From positions 489,716-553,715 of the forward strand of contig MNCI01038085.1 of NCBI GenBank assembly GCA_015680685.1: a DNA stretch of 64,000 nt, in the 5' to 3' direction. Source of the DNA: Gnetum montanum. Lineage: Eukaryota > Streptophyta > Gnetopsida > Gnetales > Gnetaceae. Positions within the stretch are counted from its first letter, which is position 1. Every line of letters starts with the position of its first letter. This document shows positions 44,326-56,029 of the stretch, one piece after another. The translations under genes and the position numbers were made by a program. Under the pieces are notes generated by a model. That model had not been told where the DNA came from, did no database searches, and saw only the letters and a program-made list of their open reading frames with translations.

Positions 44326-46200
44326 AAATGAAAACTCATCCTTGAGTTCCTTATAAAATATTGGGAAGGTATGAGATTATTGACTAAATGACTATTGACG
44401 ACAGAACGGGGTGATTGACTCAACGTGCCTAGTGAATGGATCAACAATACAGTACATGATAGCATTAGTGTTCATCACCACAAAAGTGAAAACTGTACAT
44501 AAATGACATCCATCCTTATTGGCAGCTAAAAGAGGAGAAGGAGAGAGAGAGAAAAGAATAATACATGTTGCTGCCAATTCCAGTATTACACCTGTTGTTG
44601 TTCATCCATAGCCACATCACCAATCTTACTCCTTTCGTGAATGTTCTAGTTTTGGTCCATCCTAAGTGCATCCTCCAGGCCCAGTCCATTATTGTATGAT
44701 CACCATCTACAGACACAACATAGTAACAAATGAGCAAGGGTAGATAAATCATAATGTAGTTGATACCTTGCTTCGACGTGAAGTGCATTGGCTGAGTTGC
44801 GGTCATGACAGATACTATTTCTAGAATTTTAACACTGGTGACTACCTAAGGTGTAGGGGTTAGGAAAATTTGAAAAATTTTGTGCCCATGCCCCCATGAT
44901 GAAGAGCAAACCTCTAGTAGCAATAGGATGGGAAAAAGAGAAGGAATAAGAAAGATGGAGAAAAAGAAACAACGACAATGCCAATAAAATGAATGTCACG
45001 GATGGGGATGAAACAAAAAGTGATGATTGTAAAAAATGTTTAAGGAAAAGAAGTTAACCAATGCATCCAAATAGGAATGATAGTGGGTCCTCCCCAGAGC
45101 ACTCTTATGCCATTGATGACCTAATAGAGCCACAAACCAAAGAGTTTGTAGGCTCTAGGAATGTCATTGGGAAGCAAGAGTTAAAAAATTACCCACAAGA
45201 TATTACCAAGGAAGAACAATGCATCAACCAAGATATAGACTAATGATAAAACCAGAAATGAGGTAAGAAATGGAAAAGAAATGTGGAGAGGAGAGAATGG
45301 AATGAAAATCCCAAAAAAAGGTTGTGTAAAGTCCCTTTTGTGTTTCATGGTTAATGTGATCGAGTAGAACTCATTCCAAATCAAGACTCAAACCATCCAC
45401 ATTCAGTGACCTTGCATCAACACATTGGACCAACCCATCCACTTAGAGCAATAAGAAATGCCTCTACAAAAAGTCACCACCATTCCAAGGAGAGTGAGAT
45501 GGAGAACTAAGAAGCGAGAAGGGACCTTAGTTAGAGGGAACCTTCAGGCATGGATAACTTGTCTTTCCAATGCCATAACCAATGTATGTAACACAAGATC
45601 ATTATTTTGTCTAAGGGGTGTGCTTTGAATTCTTATCTTTCTTTTACATGAGAACCACACCATGCAAAGACTATATTTTTCTATGAACTCAGCTTTTGGT
45701 GATTTGATGAATGGTCATAATGGCAGAAAACCCAAAGAAAAATCATCCAAACACTCAAGAAAATAGCTAGTACAAATGCATAGAATCCCTTTGAAGCCAT
45801 ACCCTTTTCATCCTTTGAGTCTTTCCTTGGTGTGAGAAATACCCAATCACCAATTCATTAATAGTTTTATTAAAGAAAGGGACTATACAAATCCAAGCCA
45901 AGGGAGACCATAGGATTTTATGGATGTATGAACAATATGGACTCATTGCATGTTAATCAAAAGAACCATACCTTAATATCGACATCATATTTCAAAGGTC
46001 AAATCCAAAAATTAGCAATCAATATGATATTATTCATACCACTATCATGGACAGTTATTGGATGATGAACAAAATAAAGTAATCACACAAAGAAATGGTA
46101 AAAATATGAATGATAGTGTAAAAAAAATAAGAAAGATTAAAGAAATATGCAAAATAAAAAATATGTAGAACAAAAACTTAGAAAGAATTGAGGGCCTTCA
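44326..46200 (-). other. Element D untranslated 3' region
   Basis: No env-like frame is evident; the reading frames present are short and unlike each other in the homologous elements. Conserved blocks on the minus strand: CTTTGCATGGTGTGGTTCTC (45669-45650), the AAAGCACACCCCTTAGA block (about 45630-45613), 'gagcctacaaactctttg' (about 45158-45141), and a polypurine-like 'atcatggggg' (about 44899-44890). Confidence 0.6.
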
Positions 46201-46204
46201 ATGG

Positions 46205-46582
46205 TTAGGTAAGGTGGCCATCTCCTCCATGACTGAGTTGAAAGGAGGAGATCCGAAATAATGAGCAAGGTTGCCCAGTTATAGAGGTAGCATATGTCCT
46301 AGCTGACCTGAACTCATAGAAAGGTTTTTTTTGTTGCACATTCACCAACAGTCCCTTTTCTGGGCTCTCAAGCTTATATATGATCATGGCCCCTGAAGGA
46401 AAAGTTGCATAAATAATATAAGGTTCTTCCCACAGTGTTTAAAATTTGGTCCATTGTGACACATGTGTGGGGTTCCATTAGAGGACCTTATCTCCTAGTT
46501 GGTACTTAACTCTCCTAATTTTTAGGTCATGATGTTGTTTATTAAATGCCTTGTGCAACTCATTCGATGATAGGGCAACTAG
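46205..46582 (-). pseudogene. Element D integrase C-terminal tail
   Basis: Continues the integrase frame after a stop at about 46580: AFNKQHDLKIRRVKYQLGDK, then TLWEEPYIIYATFPSGAMII, which is the Lys/Arg-rich tail with the G-PY-type block found at the end of gypsy integrases. Ends in SFQLSHGGDGHLT near 46205; the same ending is present after the deletion junction of A1. Confidence 0.7.
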
Positions 46583-47455
46583 TCAATTCTCATCTAGCAA
46601 GTTAAGAGTCATTAACCTTTGTTTTTGTGCTAGATCGAGATCAATGTTGAGGTCACATGTTGTGGTTAGTGTACAGAGCTCAATTTGGATATGGAGCATT
46701 GGAAGTTTTTCATACACTAACTTGTAGGGAGAGTAGCCTATAGGGAGTTTCCACGTGGAGTGGTATGCCCAAAGAGCATTATTAAATTTAGTGCTCCAAT
46801 CTTGCCTATATTTGCTAATAGTTTTAGTTAGTATTTTGGTAATCTCCCTATTGGTGACCTCAGCTTGACCATTTTCTTGGGGGTGGTATGGTGTAGTCAA
46901 TTTTTGCTCAACCCCTAAGCATTGCATCAACTTTCAAAAATTTGCACCTATAAAGTGTGTACCATTATCTAAGATATGTGCACACAGCATACCAAACCTA
47001 TTGATGATTTGTTTTTGAACAAATCGTGTAGCTATAGATGATGTGAAATCCTTAACAGTAGCTACTTCAGCCCATTTTGTTAAGTAGTCTATGGCAACTA
47101 CGATGTAAGCTTTTCCATTGGACATTGGTGTAATGGACCCCATGAAATCAATCCCCCAAATTTCGAAGGGTTCTAGTGGTTGAATCCAATGTTGTATATC
47201 CTCCATTCTAGCAGTCATTCCCCCATCACGTTGATAGTGCTCACAAGATTGGATGAATTGATGGGTGTCCTGGAAAAAGGTAGGCCAATAATACCCTACA
47301 AGTAGGATCTTAATAGCTGTTTTTCTCCCAGCATAATGACCCCCACAAGGACCCTCATGAGCATCTTGGAGAACTCTCAGTTGATCTCTATTGGGAACAC
47401 ACCATTGAACTAAGCCATCAGGACATAGTTTGTAAATTTGTCCATTGATTTCCAT
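46583..47455 (-). pseudogene. Element D integrase
   Basis: Two open segments (47455-46934 and 46930-46583) separated by one stop. Zinc region GHYAGRKTAIKIL ... SCEHYQRDG: His-His-Cys are present but the last Cys reads Tyr. The core keeps all three catalytic positions: WGIDFMGS (Asp), ILDNGTHFIGANF (Asp), HPQENGQAEVTNREI (Glu). The WGIDFMG motif and NGxAEVxNREI are typical of Athila/Tat-type integrases, which insert the DNA copy into chromosomes. This is the best preserved enzyme in the window. Confidence 0.92.
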
Positions 47456-47559
47456 AAAATACTTGGCTCTATGAAGAAACTATTGTTTCTTGTTAAGGTC
47501 CAACTCTTGTGGTGTTTGTTGGGTAAGGAGATAGGTCAGAATGCTACTGTACTATTTTT

Positions 47560-48150
47560 TCTCCATGGGTGATTGGTCATTCACTACGCCGGCAAAGAGA
47601 AACTCATCAAGGAAGTGATTGGAAATAGGATACTCATCCTCTTTACTATCCTAGCATAACTGAGATAAATGATCAGCAACTACATTCTCGGTTCCTTTAC
47701 AATCAATCATCATTAGATCGAACTCTTGTAGGATTACCAACCATCATATAATATGGGGGCTTCCCATTAGCTTATTCATGAGGAATCGAATTGCACTATG
47801 ATCTCTATGTATGAATACTTTGTATCCAAATGCATAGTGCCTAAATTTTTCTAGTGCAAACACTACAGCCATTAGTTCTTTTTTTGTATTAGTGTAGTTA
47901 AGTTGTGCACCATCTATATTTTTACTTGCATAGTGGATGTAATAAGGGTGATTTTGGTCATCTAACTATGTAAGTATAGCTCCTAAGGCATAGTTGGACG
48001 CATCAGTCATGACATGAAATGGTTTGGACCAATCAGGAGCTTATAGAATGGATGTTTCTACTAGCTTCTGCTTCAAAATTTGGAAGGCTACTTCAGATTC
48101 CCTAGTCCACTTGAAGGGCACTTCCTTTTTTGCTAACTCTACCAATGGTT
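47560..48150 (-). pseudogene. Element D RNase H
   Basis: Minus-strand translation reads FHVMTDASNYALGAIL, YASKNIDGAQLNYTNTKKEL, VFALEKFRHYAFGYKVFIH, RDHSAIRFL, and GTENVVADHLSQL. These are the RNase H1-like blocks of gypsy elements, with Asp, Glu and Asp catalytic positions visible (TDAS, KKEL, RDHSA). Interrupted by a few stops. It follows RT and the connection domain, WTRESEVAFQILKQKLVET. Confidence 0.88.
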
Positions 48151-48159
48151 TGGAAAACT

Positions 48160-48906
48160 TCAAAAAGTTCTCTATGAATCTCCTATAGTAGCCGGTGTGT
48201 CCATGACTGAATGTCTTTGACAGTTTTTGGTTGATGGGTAATTTCTTGGATGACTTTGATTTTCTGAGGGTCTACCTCTATCCCTGCATGTGAAATTTTA
48301 TGCCCAAGTACTACACCTTCTTGGTACATTAAATGGCTTTTCTACTAGTTGAGCCTTAGATTAGTCTCTACACATCTTTCCAGCACTTGCTCTAACTGGT
48401 CCAAGGCTTGATCAAAACTTGCTCCATAAGTGGAGAAGTCATCCATAAAGACTTCCACACCATTTCCTATTTGCTACTAGAATATGCTTAGAACTAAGTG
48501 TTCAAATGTGGTAGGGGTATCCCACAAGCCAAACGACATTTGTTTGTATAAAAATGTTCCCCATGGACTGGTGAATGTAGTTTTGGCTTGGTCTTATAGG
48601 GCTATTTGTATTTGGTTGTATCTACTATAGCCATCCAGGAAACTATAATAATGATGCCCTGCAATTGTGTCTGAGACTTGGTCAACAAATGGTAATGAAA
48701 AGTAATCCTTGAATGTTGCCATGTTTAGTAGCCTAAAATCTATGCACACCCTCCATTTTCCTCCCTTTTTAGGAATTATTACTAAGGGACTAACCCATTC
48801 ACTATCTACAATGGGGTATATGAACCCAGTCTTTAGAAGCTGTTTGATTTCTTCTTTTACTACTTGCTTCAAATTTGGGTTCAATCATCTCTGTGGTGAT
48901 TTTTGA
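48160..48906 (-). pseudogene. Element D reverse transcriptase
   Basis: 48884-48594 is open and reads LKTGFIYPIVDSEWVSPLVI, PKKGGKWRVCIDFRLLNMAT, FSLPFVDQVSDTIAGHHYYS, FLDGYSRYNQIQIAL: RT blocks 1 to 4 of gypsy elements. The following block (EDQEKTxFTCPYG) is badly degraded (48593-48480). The catalytic motif reads VEVFMDDFSTYGASF near 48460, so FMDD is intact, followed by GVVLGHKISHAGIEVDPQK. Stops and frameshifts inactivate the copy. Confidence 0.9.
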
Positions 48907-49089
48907 GGCTTCCTGGAGGAGTTAGTGTAAATTCTATGCTGGCATATCCTAGGATCTATTCCAGTTAATTCTAGATATGACCAAGCAAAGGATTTTGACC
49001 ATTTTTTTATTACCTTGAGAAGATTTTCTTTTTGTTGCAAAGAAAGTATTGCATCATGTATTCCATACCGAAGGGTAATGGTTTTAGCT

Positions 49090-49258
49090 CCAAGGGCTCT
49101 TGTTTAAATTTCTTGCAAATTTCCAACTTCCCCTAGTTGATGTTTTCTAAGTTAGGACTAGGAAGTTGGTGGTGGACTTTCTCTAATGCATCAATGCTAT
49201 CTATATAAGCACAAGTTAAACCCTCAATCAGTTCCATGCATATTAGTGAGTTTCTTTG
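49090..49258 (-). other. Element D protease-RT linker
   Basis: Translates as SLICMELIEGLTCAYIDSID and HHQLPSPNLENIN. The 'ggaagttggaaatttgcaagaaatttaaa' end of this linker aligns with A1 and A2 just before their deletion junction, so it marks where pol is missing from those elements. Confidence 0.65.
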
Positions 49259-49890
49259 TTAATCAACTATTAGCCACTGGGTGTCTTCTTGTCGTGTGGT
49301 TGTTGCATATAGGTACCTTTGTATGTTGATCATTTGTGCACATTGATTGCATGCAGGCAATGTCAAACTTTGCACAACCCATGATCTTTGCACACAATTA
49401 CACCCTATGTCACTATATTCGATGCATGGAACCTTCTCCTTCTTGATCTTTCCAAAAGTTTTTTCCTTATATATTTTTAGGGAAAGATCACAAATTCCTA
49501 GGTGCATATATATAGTGCTTAGCCATGCCCTTCCCATTATGATTGGGAAATCCCCCTTACTGTTATTCACTTGGATCACCAGGAAGTCAATTGGATATGA
49601 CCACCCACGAACAGTGGTAACAATATCCTCCCCTAATCCCAAGGGGACAGTGATGGACTGATCGACTAACTCTAAACAGATGTTGCTCTTTTTCAATGGG
49701 GCAAGTTCTAGTCCTTATACATTTCTTGGGATATTAGGTTGACACCAAAACCTAAATCCAAAGGAGCTTTGCATGGTTCATTCTCAACAATTTTTAGATA
49801 GATTAGGGGACTTCCAAGATCAAAGAATTTATTGGGAAGGTGGTAAACTTTAATCCAATCAGTAAAAACATGTGTTAACATGACCATATG
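49259..49890 (-). pseudogene. Element D aspartic protease, active site altered
   Basis: The upstream part reads WIKVYHLPNKFFDLGSPLIY and then APLDLGFGVNLIS: the Asp-Ser-Gly triad has become Asp-Leu-Gly. 49696-49259 is open (145 codons): GLGEDIVTTVRGWSYPIDFL and GDFPIIMGRAWLSTIYMHLG, then CNQCAQMINIQRYLYATTT. Loss of Ser next to the catalytic Asp suggests the enzyme is dead although the frame is largely open. Confidence 0.87.
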
Positions 49891-50299
49891 TGTTGAATGT
49901 AGTGTTAAGTTTAAAGGGGGCTTCAAAGCTTTAGCTGATATAGAGGCATCCAAAGACTTAGCCACTTGGGGTTGCAAGGGCTTGGTTGGACTGTTGGTTC
50001 TAAAGAAAGATCTTTTCTTCATACAATTGTTAGAACCAATAGTCACGTGGAGAGATTTGATGCTACACATAATATCCATATGGGTCTAGTTGCTGTTAAG
50101 GATATTGTTGCCTTGGTGGTGGCATTCTCCATGATTTCGGTGCTACCACAGCTAATTTTTCTCAATTGGTTGTGGTGGAGTTCAACTTGGATAATACCTT
50201 AAAAGTTGGAGGAACTACCTTGGGTTACCTTGGGGGCAAGGTAATCGTCAGGATGTTTGCCATTTGTTTAATCATAGATTAAGTGCATACATCCCAGAC
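49891..50299 (-). pseudogene. Element D gag-protease spacer
   Basis: Pro/Gln-rich and basic spacer, with FFRTNSPTKPLQPQVAKSLD and STHMVMLTHVFTD, the latter matching the 'LTHMVMLMHTVTD' block of A1. Many stops toward the gag end. Confidence 0.6.
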
Positions 50300-52197
50300 T
50301 CCTTTAAATGTGAGATTACAGGGCAACATCCCTTAGGATGGTCATATTAATAGATCTCACATCCACTATCATCATCATCTAAATCCACGACCTCTTCAAT
50401 AATAGCAACTTTACGCTTACCCTTTTTGTGTGCATTCTCTGCTTCTCTCTTTTTCCTTTTGTCATAGTCACTACCTCACTCCCTAGACTCTTCTACTACT
50501 TTGAGCATAGTTTGAAACCTACTATCCAAGGAGTCGAACATTTGGTCTACCTTTGTTGATACTTCTAATGCTAGCTTTTGAATAGGCAAGGTTTTCCTAT
50601 TCACCATCTCTTCGAGTGGTGACTCTTCCTCATCCTCACAAAATCTTACTCCCTTATTTTGAAAGGAAGGATCTCAGTTGTATTCTTCCACACTCTCTCT
50701 TTTCCATAGCTCACCTTCTTCTTTAGCTACTTGCTCCAGCAGTCTATAAATTTGATGGAACCTAAGCTCAGATAACATTTCTTAGGCATAAGTCCCAAGG
50801 GTCCTTCTTGTTTCGTTCTTAAGCCCATCTATGAGATGGTGTAGTTGATCCTACTATGAATAACCATGGCCAAGAAAATGATGTAAGAGTGCATAGTAGT
50901 AGCCCATGGCAGCATCCAAGGGTTCATGACTTCCTTATTTCCATCCTTGGATTTGATTTTGCAGGTTAGACACCTAAGAGTATGTTTGGTACTTATCGTT
51001 GAACAATTCTAGCATCGTACTCCACCTACGAATAGATTCCAGTTCTAAGGACTGGTACCAGGTTTCATCTTCTTTTATTAGTGTTCATGGGAACAACTTA
51101 AGCTTTTTCCACTCATTTTCTATGTCTTGCAAGGCACACACATCATGAAATTCTTGTAAGTGATTTTGAGAATCAGTGTCATATCCTCCTTCAAATCGCA
51201 GGATGTTATTAATGTCTAGCATCTTGATCCTACTATCTTTCTAGTGCCTTGTTGGAAATATTATGACCTCAATTATATCTAGCATGCTTCATGTGGTGAG
51301 TAGGGGTTCATCATGATCATCTCATTCATAGCGTCTATGGTGTCTATGTGGTTCCCTACTCTCCCTTCTTCTATGGTGTGATTTCCTAGAGTGCCCATGT
51401 CCTCCATCTTGGTTGTCCCGTTTATGACTTCCACTTTGTTTGCCCTTATTCTCACAATCTGTTTCTCTATGGCTACATCTGAACATGGAAAAAGAGGGTG
51501 AAGGTGATGATGAAGGTGAAGAAGAAGGACAACTACCACCATGATGGTGTTTACTATCTTCTCTTCGATGGTCTCTACCTCGATCGTGATTGTGATCCAA
51601 ATGCCAACCTTTTTCATGTGTCTTTGTTCCTTTTTCAGACTCTTTGCATCTGTTTGTATCAGTACCTTCATTGTGAATGGTAGAATGAAGGTTTTGATAC
51701 ACAACCCCTTGGCCAAAGTCAAGGAGAGGAACATCGTTATATGGGTGACTACCTGAGGTAGGTTCATCACCCTTAATTTCACTTAAAATGTGTGGGGCTT
51801 TCTTAGACCATTTTCCCTTCAAGGACTTATGGTGTCTCTCCTATTGATAATCCCTTTGATGTTGTGCTTTAGTAGGACAATAGTTTCTCGAATCATAGTT
51901 TTGCACAATGTACTTTGCATGTAAGTGTTGCATGCCTATTCGTGTGAGAGCACGAAGAAGCATACTTGGGACTAAATGGTCAGGAGGTAAGACTATGTTA
52001 CCTTCCAAGTCATGCCAATGCAGTTGTTCATCTTGGTGGAGAATAAAGGTTAAGTCAAGTACATATTCATCTAGATGAATATATACTACATGAAACTATT
52101 GAGGAACTATCAAGTCAACGTCATGTGTACTTTTTCACCGATTGCTTCTTGTGTTATTCCTAGGTGGTGAAGTGCTCTTGTGTGAAGAAAAAGACAT
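50300..52197 (-). pseudogene. Element D gag
   Basis: Starts at 52197 with ATGTCTTTTTCTTCACACAA. N-terminal part has stops. 51822-51322 is open and covers the Ser/His/Arg-rich linker (PSSSPSSSPSPSFSMFRCSH and RKSHHRRRESREPHRHHRR). Then the capsid region: ILRFEGGYDTDSQNHLQEFH, ENEWKKLKLFP, ESIRRWSTMLELFNDKYQTY, LHHLIDGLKNETRRTLGTYA. The knuckle near 50350-50310 reads GCEIYxYDHPKGCC, second Cys replaced by Tyr. Confidence 0.87.
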
Positions 52198-52330
52198 CTG
52201 GTCTTGTTCAATGTGCAATGTACTATATATTTATATATTCTTATTATTATTTTCATTTAACCAACCCTAAGGGTTCATTCCAATGATGTGAATAATCTCC
52301 TAAGTTCTACTTAGTGCACAAACAACAATG

Positions 52331-52348
52331 TCCCTGGCAATGACACCA
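52331..52348 (-). promoter_or_regulatory. Element D tRNA-Asp primer-binding site
   Basis: Minus strand TGGTGTCATTGCCAGGGA, one base after the LTR end; 14 of 18 matches to the tRNA-Asp site, all differences transitions. Confidence 0.85.
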
Positions 52349-52349
52349 A

Positions 52350-53170
52350 TGATGAGCAGCGAGGTACCCCTACGCTTAACCATACGAATACGAGTGTTTC
52401 ACGCACGATCCAGTTGAATTCCAAGGAATAAGTGCCTATGTGCCTTATGGAATGATAATGATTTGATTAATCGTTGTCTTCCCAAACTTACTTATATGTC
52501 ATAGTTGTATGGTTAAGTAAGCTTGAAGTATATGATTTTTATGGTTTTTATGTGTTTTCTATCCTACACTAATAAGGAGGGGAGAGAGAAGTAACTAAGT
52601 AACTAATCTAATTTAACTATTCATTAACTAAGTTCTAAGTACTCCTAACACCAGTATTTGTTTCCACTTTCTATACACATCCTAAACCAGTGCAACGCTG
52701 CTCGGAGTACCAAATGCTAATCATTGCTGGGTTACCAAGCGCTACACACATGCTCAAAGCAGTTGTACTGAGTGCATTTAACTAACAAAGTTGTAGGGTG
52801 AGAGAAATCATTAATTAAATATGAAAGCATTAACTAGTAATTAACACTAATAAATCTATTTTGTATGCTACAAGGTTTATCATAAAGTTTGTCTTTATTG
52901 CCATACACAAAGTGTGCTTAGGTACACAATGCTTGAATAAAGATCCATTCACTCTATGACTCCTACTGCATGCATGTAGAAATAATTCTAACTCTGGAGA
53001 GAGAAAATGGCAAGAGTTTGGCTAAGAGACTAATTTTTAACTATGGAAACCAAAGGCGCCACCTCTTATTTATAGATAATGAGATAGGCCGCGATATCAG
53101 GTATCCGATACCAGATGGTCGATCTAATATCATGGAAATGATATCGCATACGTGATATCACGGTCCATTA
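52350..53170 (-). repeat. Element D 5' LTR
   Basis: 821 bases; on the plus strand TGATGAGCAGCGAGG to CACGGTCCATTA (decayed from CATCA). TATA box complement at 53067-53074, with 'acctcttatttatag' as in A2. U3 cluster with GATATCGC and GTGATATCAC near 53090-53165. Close to the LTR at 43547-44312. Confidence 0.88.
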
Positions 53171-54245
53171 GTAGCCAAGTGGATGGACACATGGCTAGTT
53201 CCTCTTACTCCTAAGAAAGGAAGAGAGGAAGGAGAGGAAGAAAAAATCATTATAACAAACCTTCTCACGCAGTAAGAAAGGCATCATCCAACAATTAGCA
53301 AAAGGCCTCTTCTTCCTTTCCTCCTCCCATCTTTTCTCCCTTATCTTCTCCTTCATACATCCCCTTATTCCTCTGGTTGCTTCCTCAAATTGCCTAGAAA
53401 AGGAAGTCATTGAGGTTAAACTATGTAGAAGGCTTGAAAGGCTTTTTCTTGAATTTGACCACAAGAAAGACTAGGAGAAAGGTTGGGGTAGCATCCTAGC
53501 TAGAAAGGAGGTGGTGATTACGCACTTACAGGAGCTTGAGGATCAAACCAACTAGCTAACTTGAACCATCTAGTCTTATTATGAGTACCTTCATGAGTAG
53601 ATGTAGAACCCATCTTCAAAGAATCACCAAAGTTGATGGATCAATGAATACTCTAATATTCCACATCCCATATTTCCCCTTGATGTTTACGTTTAGTCTA
53701 TGTTCAATTTTATATTATAATGAAATGTTAATTATTATTGTGTTCGTTTAATGGATGTATTTCATTTTCATATCTCAACTTATTTTACTTTGATTGGTCA
53801 TCCTACTCCTAATATTTCGCTAGACTTTGTTAAAGGTTTCATTCATTTTCACATGAATTCAAAGTTTTGATCCACTTTTCAAATATATCATTGATTTTTG
53901 AGTCAATGAATGAACCATTTAGTTCATTTACTATCTACTTAGAGACAAGTTAAGAATCCTATATCAAAACCCATGCATAACATTTAAGTTACCTACAAAA
54001 TCAAGGTAAACTTAGTTCCTTACCATTACGTTAGAGATATAATAACCCTAAAGTAGAGGACCACTCTAACATTTCGAAACAACCACACTGTAAATAGCAT
54101 GTTATTATAATATATTGTAATATTCCAGTTTCAAAATGATTTCCTAAACTTGATCTCTTACCTCTAGATGTAAGTATGGGTCTAATAGCACTCCTATGCT
54201 TACACCAACTTCAGCAGTATTCTATAGCTAGAAACTTGGGTAAAC
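53171..54245. other. Unassigned DNA right of element D
   Basis: A minus-strand open frame of 89 codons (53195-53464) is purine/pyrimidine biased (Lys/Arg/Glu-rich) and has no recognisable match; low-complexity tracts such as 'gaagaggaaggagaggaag' explain it. The rest is AT-rich without features. Confidence 0.45.
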
Positions 54246-54575
54246 CTAAAGCTCTTGATGAATATTAGATTTCTCTATAACTCTTTCCCTATATTGTTTG
54301 ACTTCCCATGTAAATTCTTTCTCTTTATTATCCTCACTGACCTTACAAATGTTACATTTGTATCTAGGCTGCAAAGTTTGAGCTAATTTCTTATTCTCGA
54401 TGTGGCGAAATTTGGTATTCCTTTCTCCACATTGGGGGCACTTAGGATTCTATGCTCTACAAAACTGTTCTATCCTTTTATCTTCTTCGTTGCTCAACAT
54501 TCCTATTCCATCCACATCCTTCACTCTAGTTTTCAACCTCTGAAACTTTGTCTCTATCGCAGAATTTTCACTCAT
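54246..54575 (-). pseudogene. Dof-like zinc-finger reading frame
   Basis: Minus-strand frame of 110 codons from ATG at 54575 to TAG at 54246, with one in-frame TAG at about 54447. After that stop it reads KCPQCGERNTKF, then QPRYKCNIC. Dof transcription-factor domains have CPRCxSxxTKFCYYNNYxxxQPRYFCKxC, so both Cys pairs, TKF and QPRY match. The spacing between Cys pairs is 24 rather than 21, FCYYNNY is lost, and the RRYWTxGG part that should follow is replaced by EFTWEVKQYRERV. The N-terminal 42 codons are charged and not recognised. It may be a decayed Dof gene fragment or another zinc-ribbon protein. Confidence 0.45.
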
Positions 54576-56029
54576 GGTGGTTACTTGAGTACTTTAGCAA
54601 GAGTCTACATTACTACACTCTGCTTGGCCATGATGGGGATTTATAAAAGTATTCTTCAATCCTAAGGGACTAAAGAAAAATAGAATGAGTATTCAAGAAA
54701 ATCAAGAAAACTAATCTCGGATACTCTGACTATGTTTGAATGTGTGGTTATCACGGTCATAGTGACATCTGAGAAAAACATGACATGTTTTCTATTTCAG
54801 TTATCATTTCATTATTTGTTTAAAATTTTGAATTTTTTGTCTTATCATCCAAACTCACTTAAAAAAACATAGAAAAAAATGCTTGGCCATTGGAGGATGG
54901 ACGCTGCCGTATATTCAAAGTATCTTGAAAAAACATAGAAAAAAATCACTACAAAAACAAATCCCACCTGGACTAGAATGGATGGCCTAGGTAGTAATAG
55001 GAATGTTTGCCAAGCATTACAATTAAATCACATCTTGGCTAATAATCATAGTTACTTTCTTTTCATGCTCTTTCCATTAGAAAACCTATGCATCTTGACT
55101 TCTGGGTATCTCTATGTCACTCCCATTTTTAAAATACCTAATAAGATTCTATTTGTTAAGTATTTTCTGATTATGATATAATCTATCACTAATCGTACAG
55201 TCAATAGGACGTCAACATGTTTCAACAATCATTGAAAAATTAGCCAACCAATCATAATTAAGTCTAAAAATCATAGCTAAATTCATTAATTTATTATAGA
55301 AATAAGATAAAGCTGTGAATATTCAACTCATATCACTAAATATTCTAATCCAACGAGACTCATCATTCAACCAATGGTCAATGACCAAATTATCATTATC
55401 AAGATGAAAAAGCTATGGTCATAGTCAATCGGTTTTCAATAGCAAAATATTAATGGAAGCCAACATCTCTTAACCCATATGGGTCCACTCCATGATGAAT
55501 ATTTATCCAAGCTTTCAACAAGTACCATCTCATATATCGTTGTCCACTGTGGTTATTTCCAAGTCAAATGAAAGTGAGTTTTCAATTTATTATTATGCAC
55601 CCATTGCTGAAATAAAATTTTTCTCTTAAAAAAGCACTTTATACATCTTTTTTTTTTAAATTTTGAGTTCACATTTAGATTGCATGCTTGAAAGGAGGTG
55701 ACCTACTTTTCAAAACCTATTTTCTTTCAAGTTAATCCACTACTTTTTTTAAGGGATAATTTAATGCTTTTTTTTAGTGGTGAAGGTGAAAACTTGCTTA
55801 TAAAAAAATTGTAGCTTGATCTTTTCCAAGGGTGAAAAATAGCTTACCCTAACATCATAGAGGTGAATCACAAAACACTTAATATTAAAAATAACTCAAA
55901 CATAACAAGAACAAATAAGGAATAGTGAAACTCAAACACATTCATAAGAGCTGTGAAGGATATAGAGGAAAATAAACCATTTAAGTAAACAATGTGTATA
56001 TTCTCCCTGTAACAAAGTTTGTTAGCTTA
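54576..56029. other. AT-rich DNA without recognised genes
   Basis: Only short frames. 'aaaaaacatagaaaaaaat' occurs twice (about 54861-54880 and 54929-54948). Nothing else can be supported. Confidence 0.5.

Larger units (their letters stand above)
43547..53170 (-). mobile_element. Element D: full-length Athila-like element with pol
   Basis: 9,624 bases on the minus strand: 5' LTR 53170-52350, tRNA-Asp primer site, gag, protease, RT, RNase H, integrase, 1.9 kb untranslated 3' region, polypurine tract, and 3' LTR 44312-43547. Integrase after RNase H is the gypsy order. It is the only Athila-like copy in the window with pol and so the model for the enzyme donor of A1, A2, B and E, although it now carries stops and active-site changes. 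No clear target duplication was found at its edges (GCAAG left, GTAGC right). Confidence 0.9.

Noticed and set aside
44392-44806. Minus-strand frames of 61 and 96 codons near the D 3' LTR, possible env-like ORF
   Set aside because: They are not conserved as frames in A1, A2, B or E, and show no signal peptide plus transmembrane arrangement.
51498-51756. Plus-strand open frames opposite element D gag (61-71 codons)
   Set aside because: They are antisense to the Ser/His/Arg-rich gag linker; the codon bias of the real gag frame explains the open complement.
43547-53170. Target duplication for element D
   Set aside because: The flanking bases GCAAG (left) and GTAGC (right) do not match; the right edge has decayed, so none is claimed.
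53195-53464. 89-codon Lys/Arg/Glu-rich minus-strand frame
   Set aside because: Driven by low-complexity purine tracts; no recognisable domain and no conserved neighbour.
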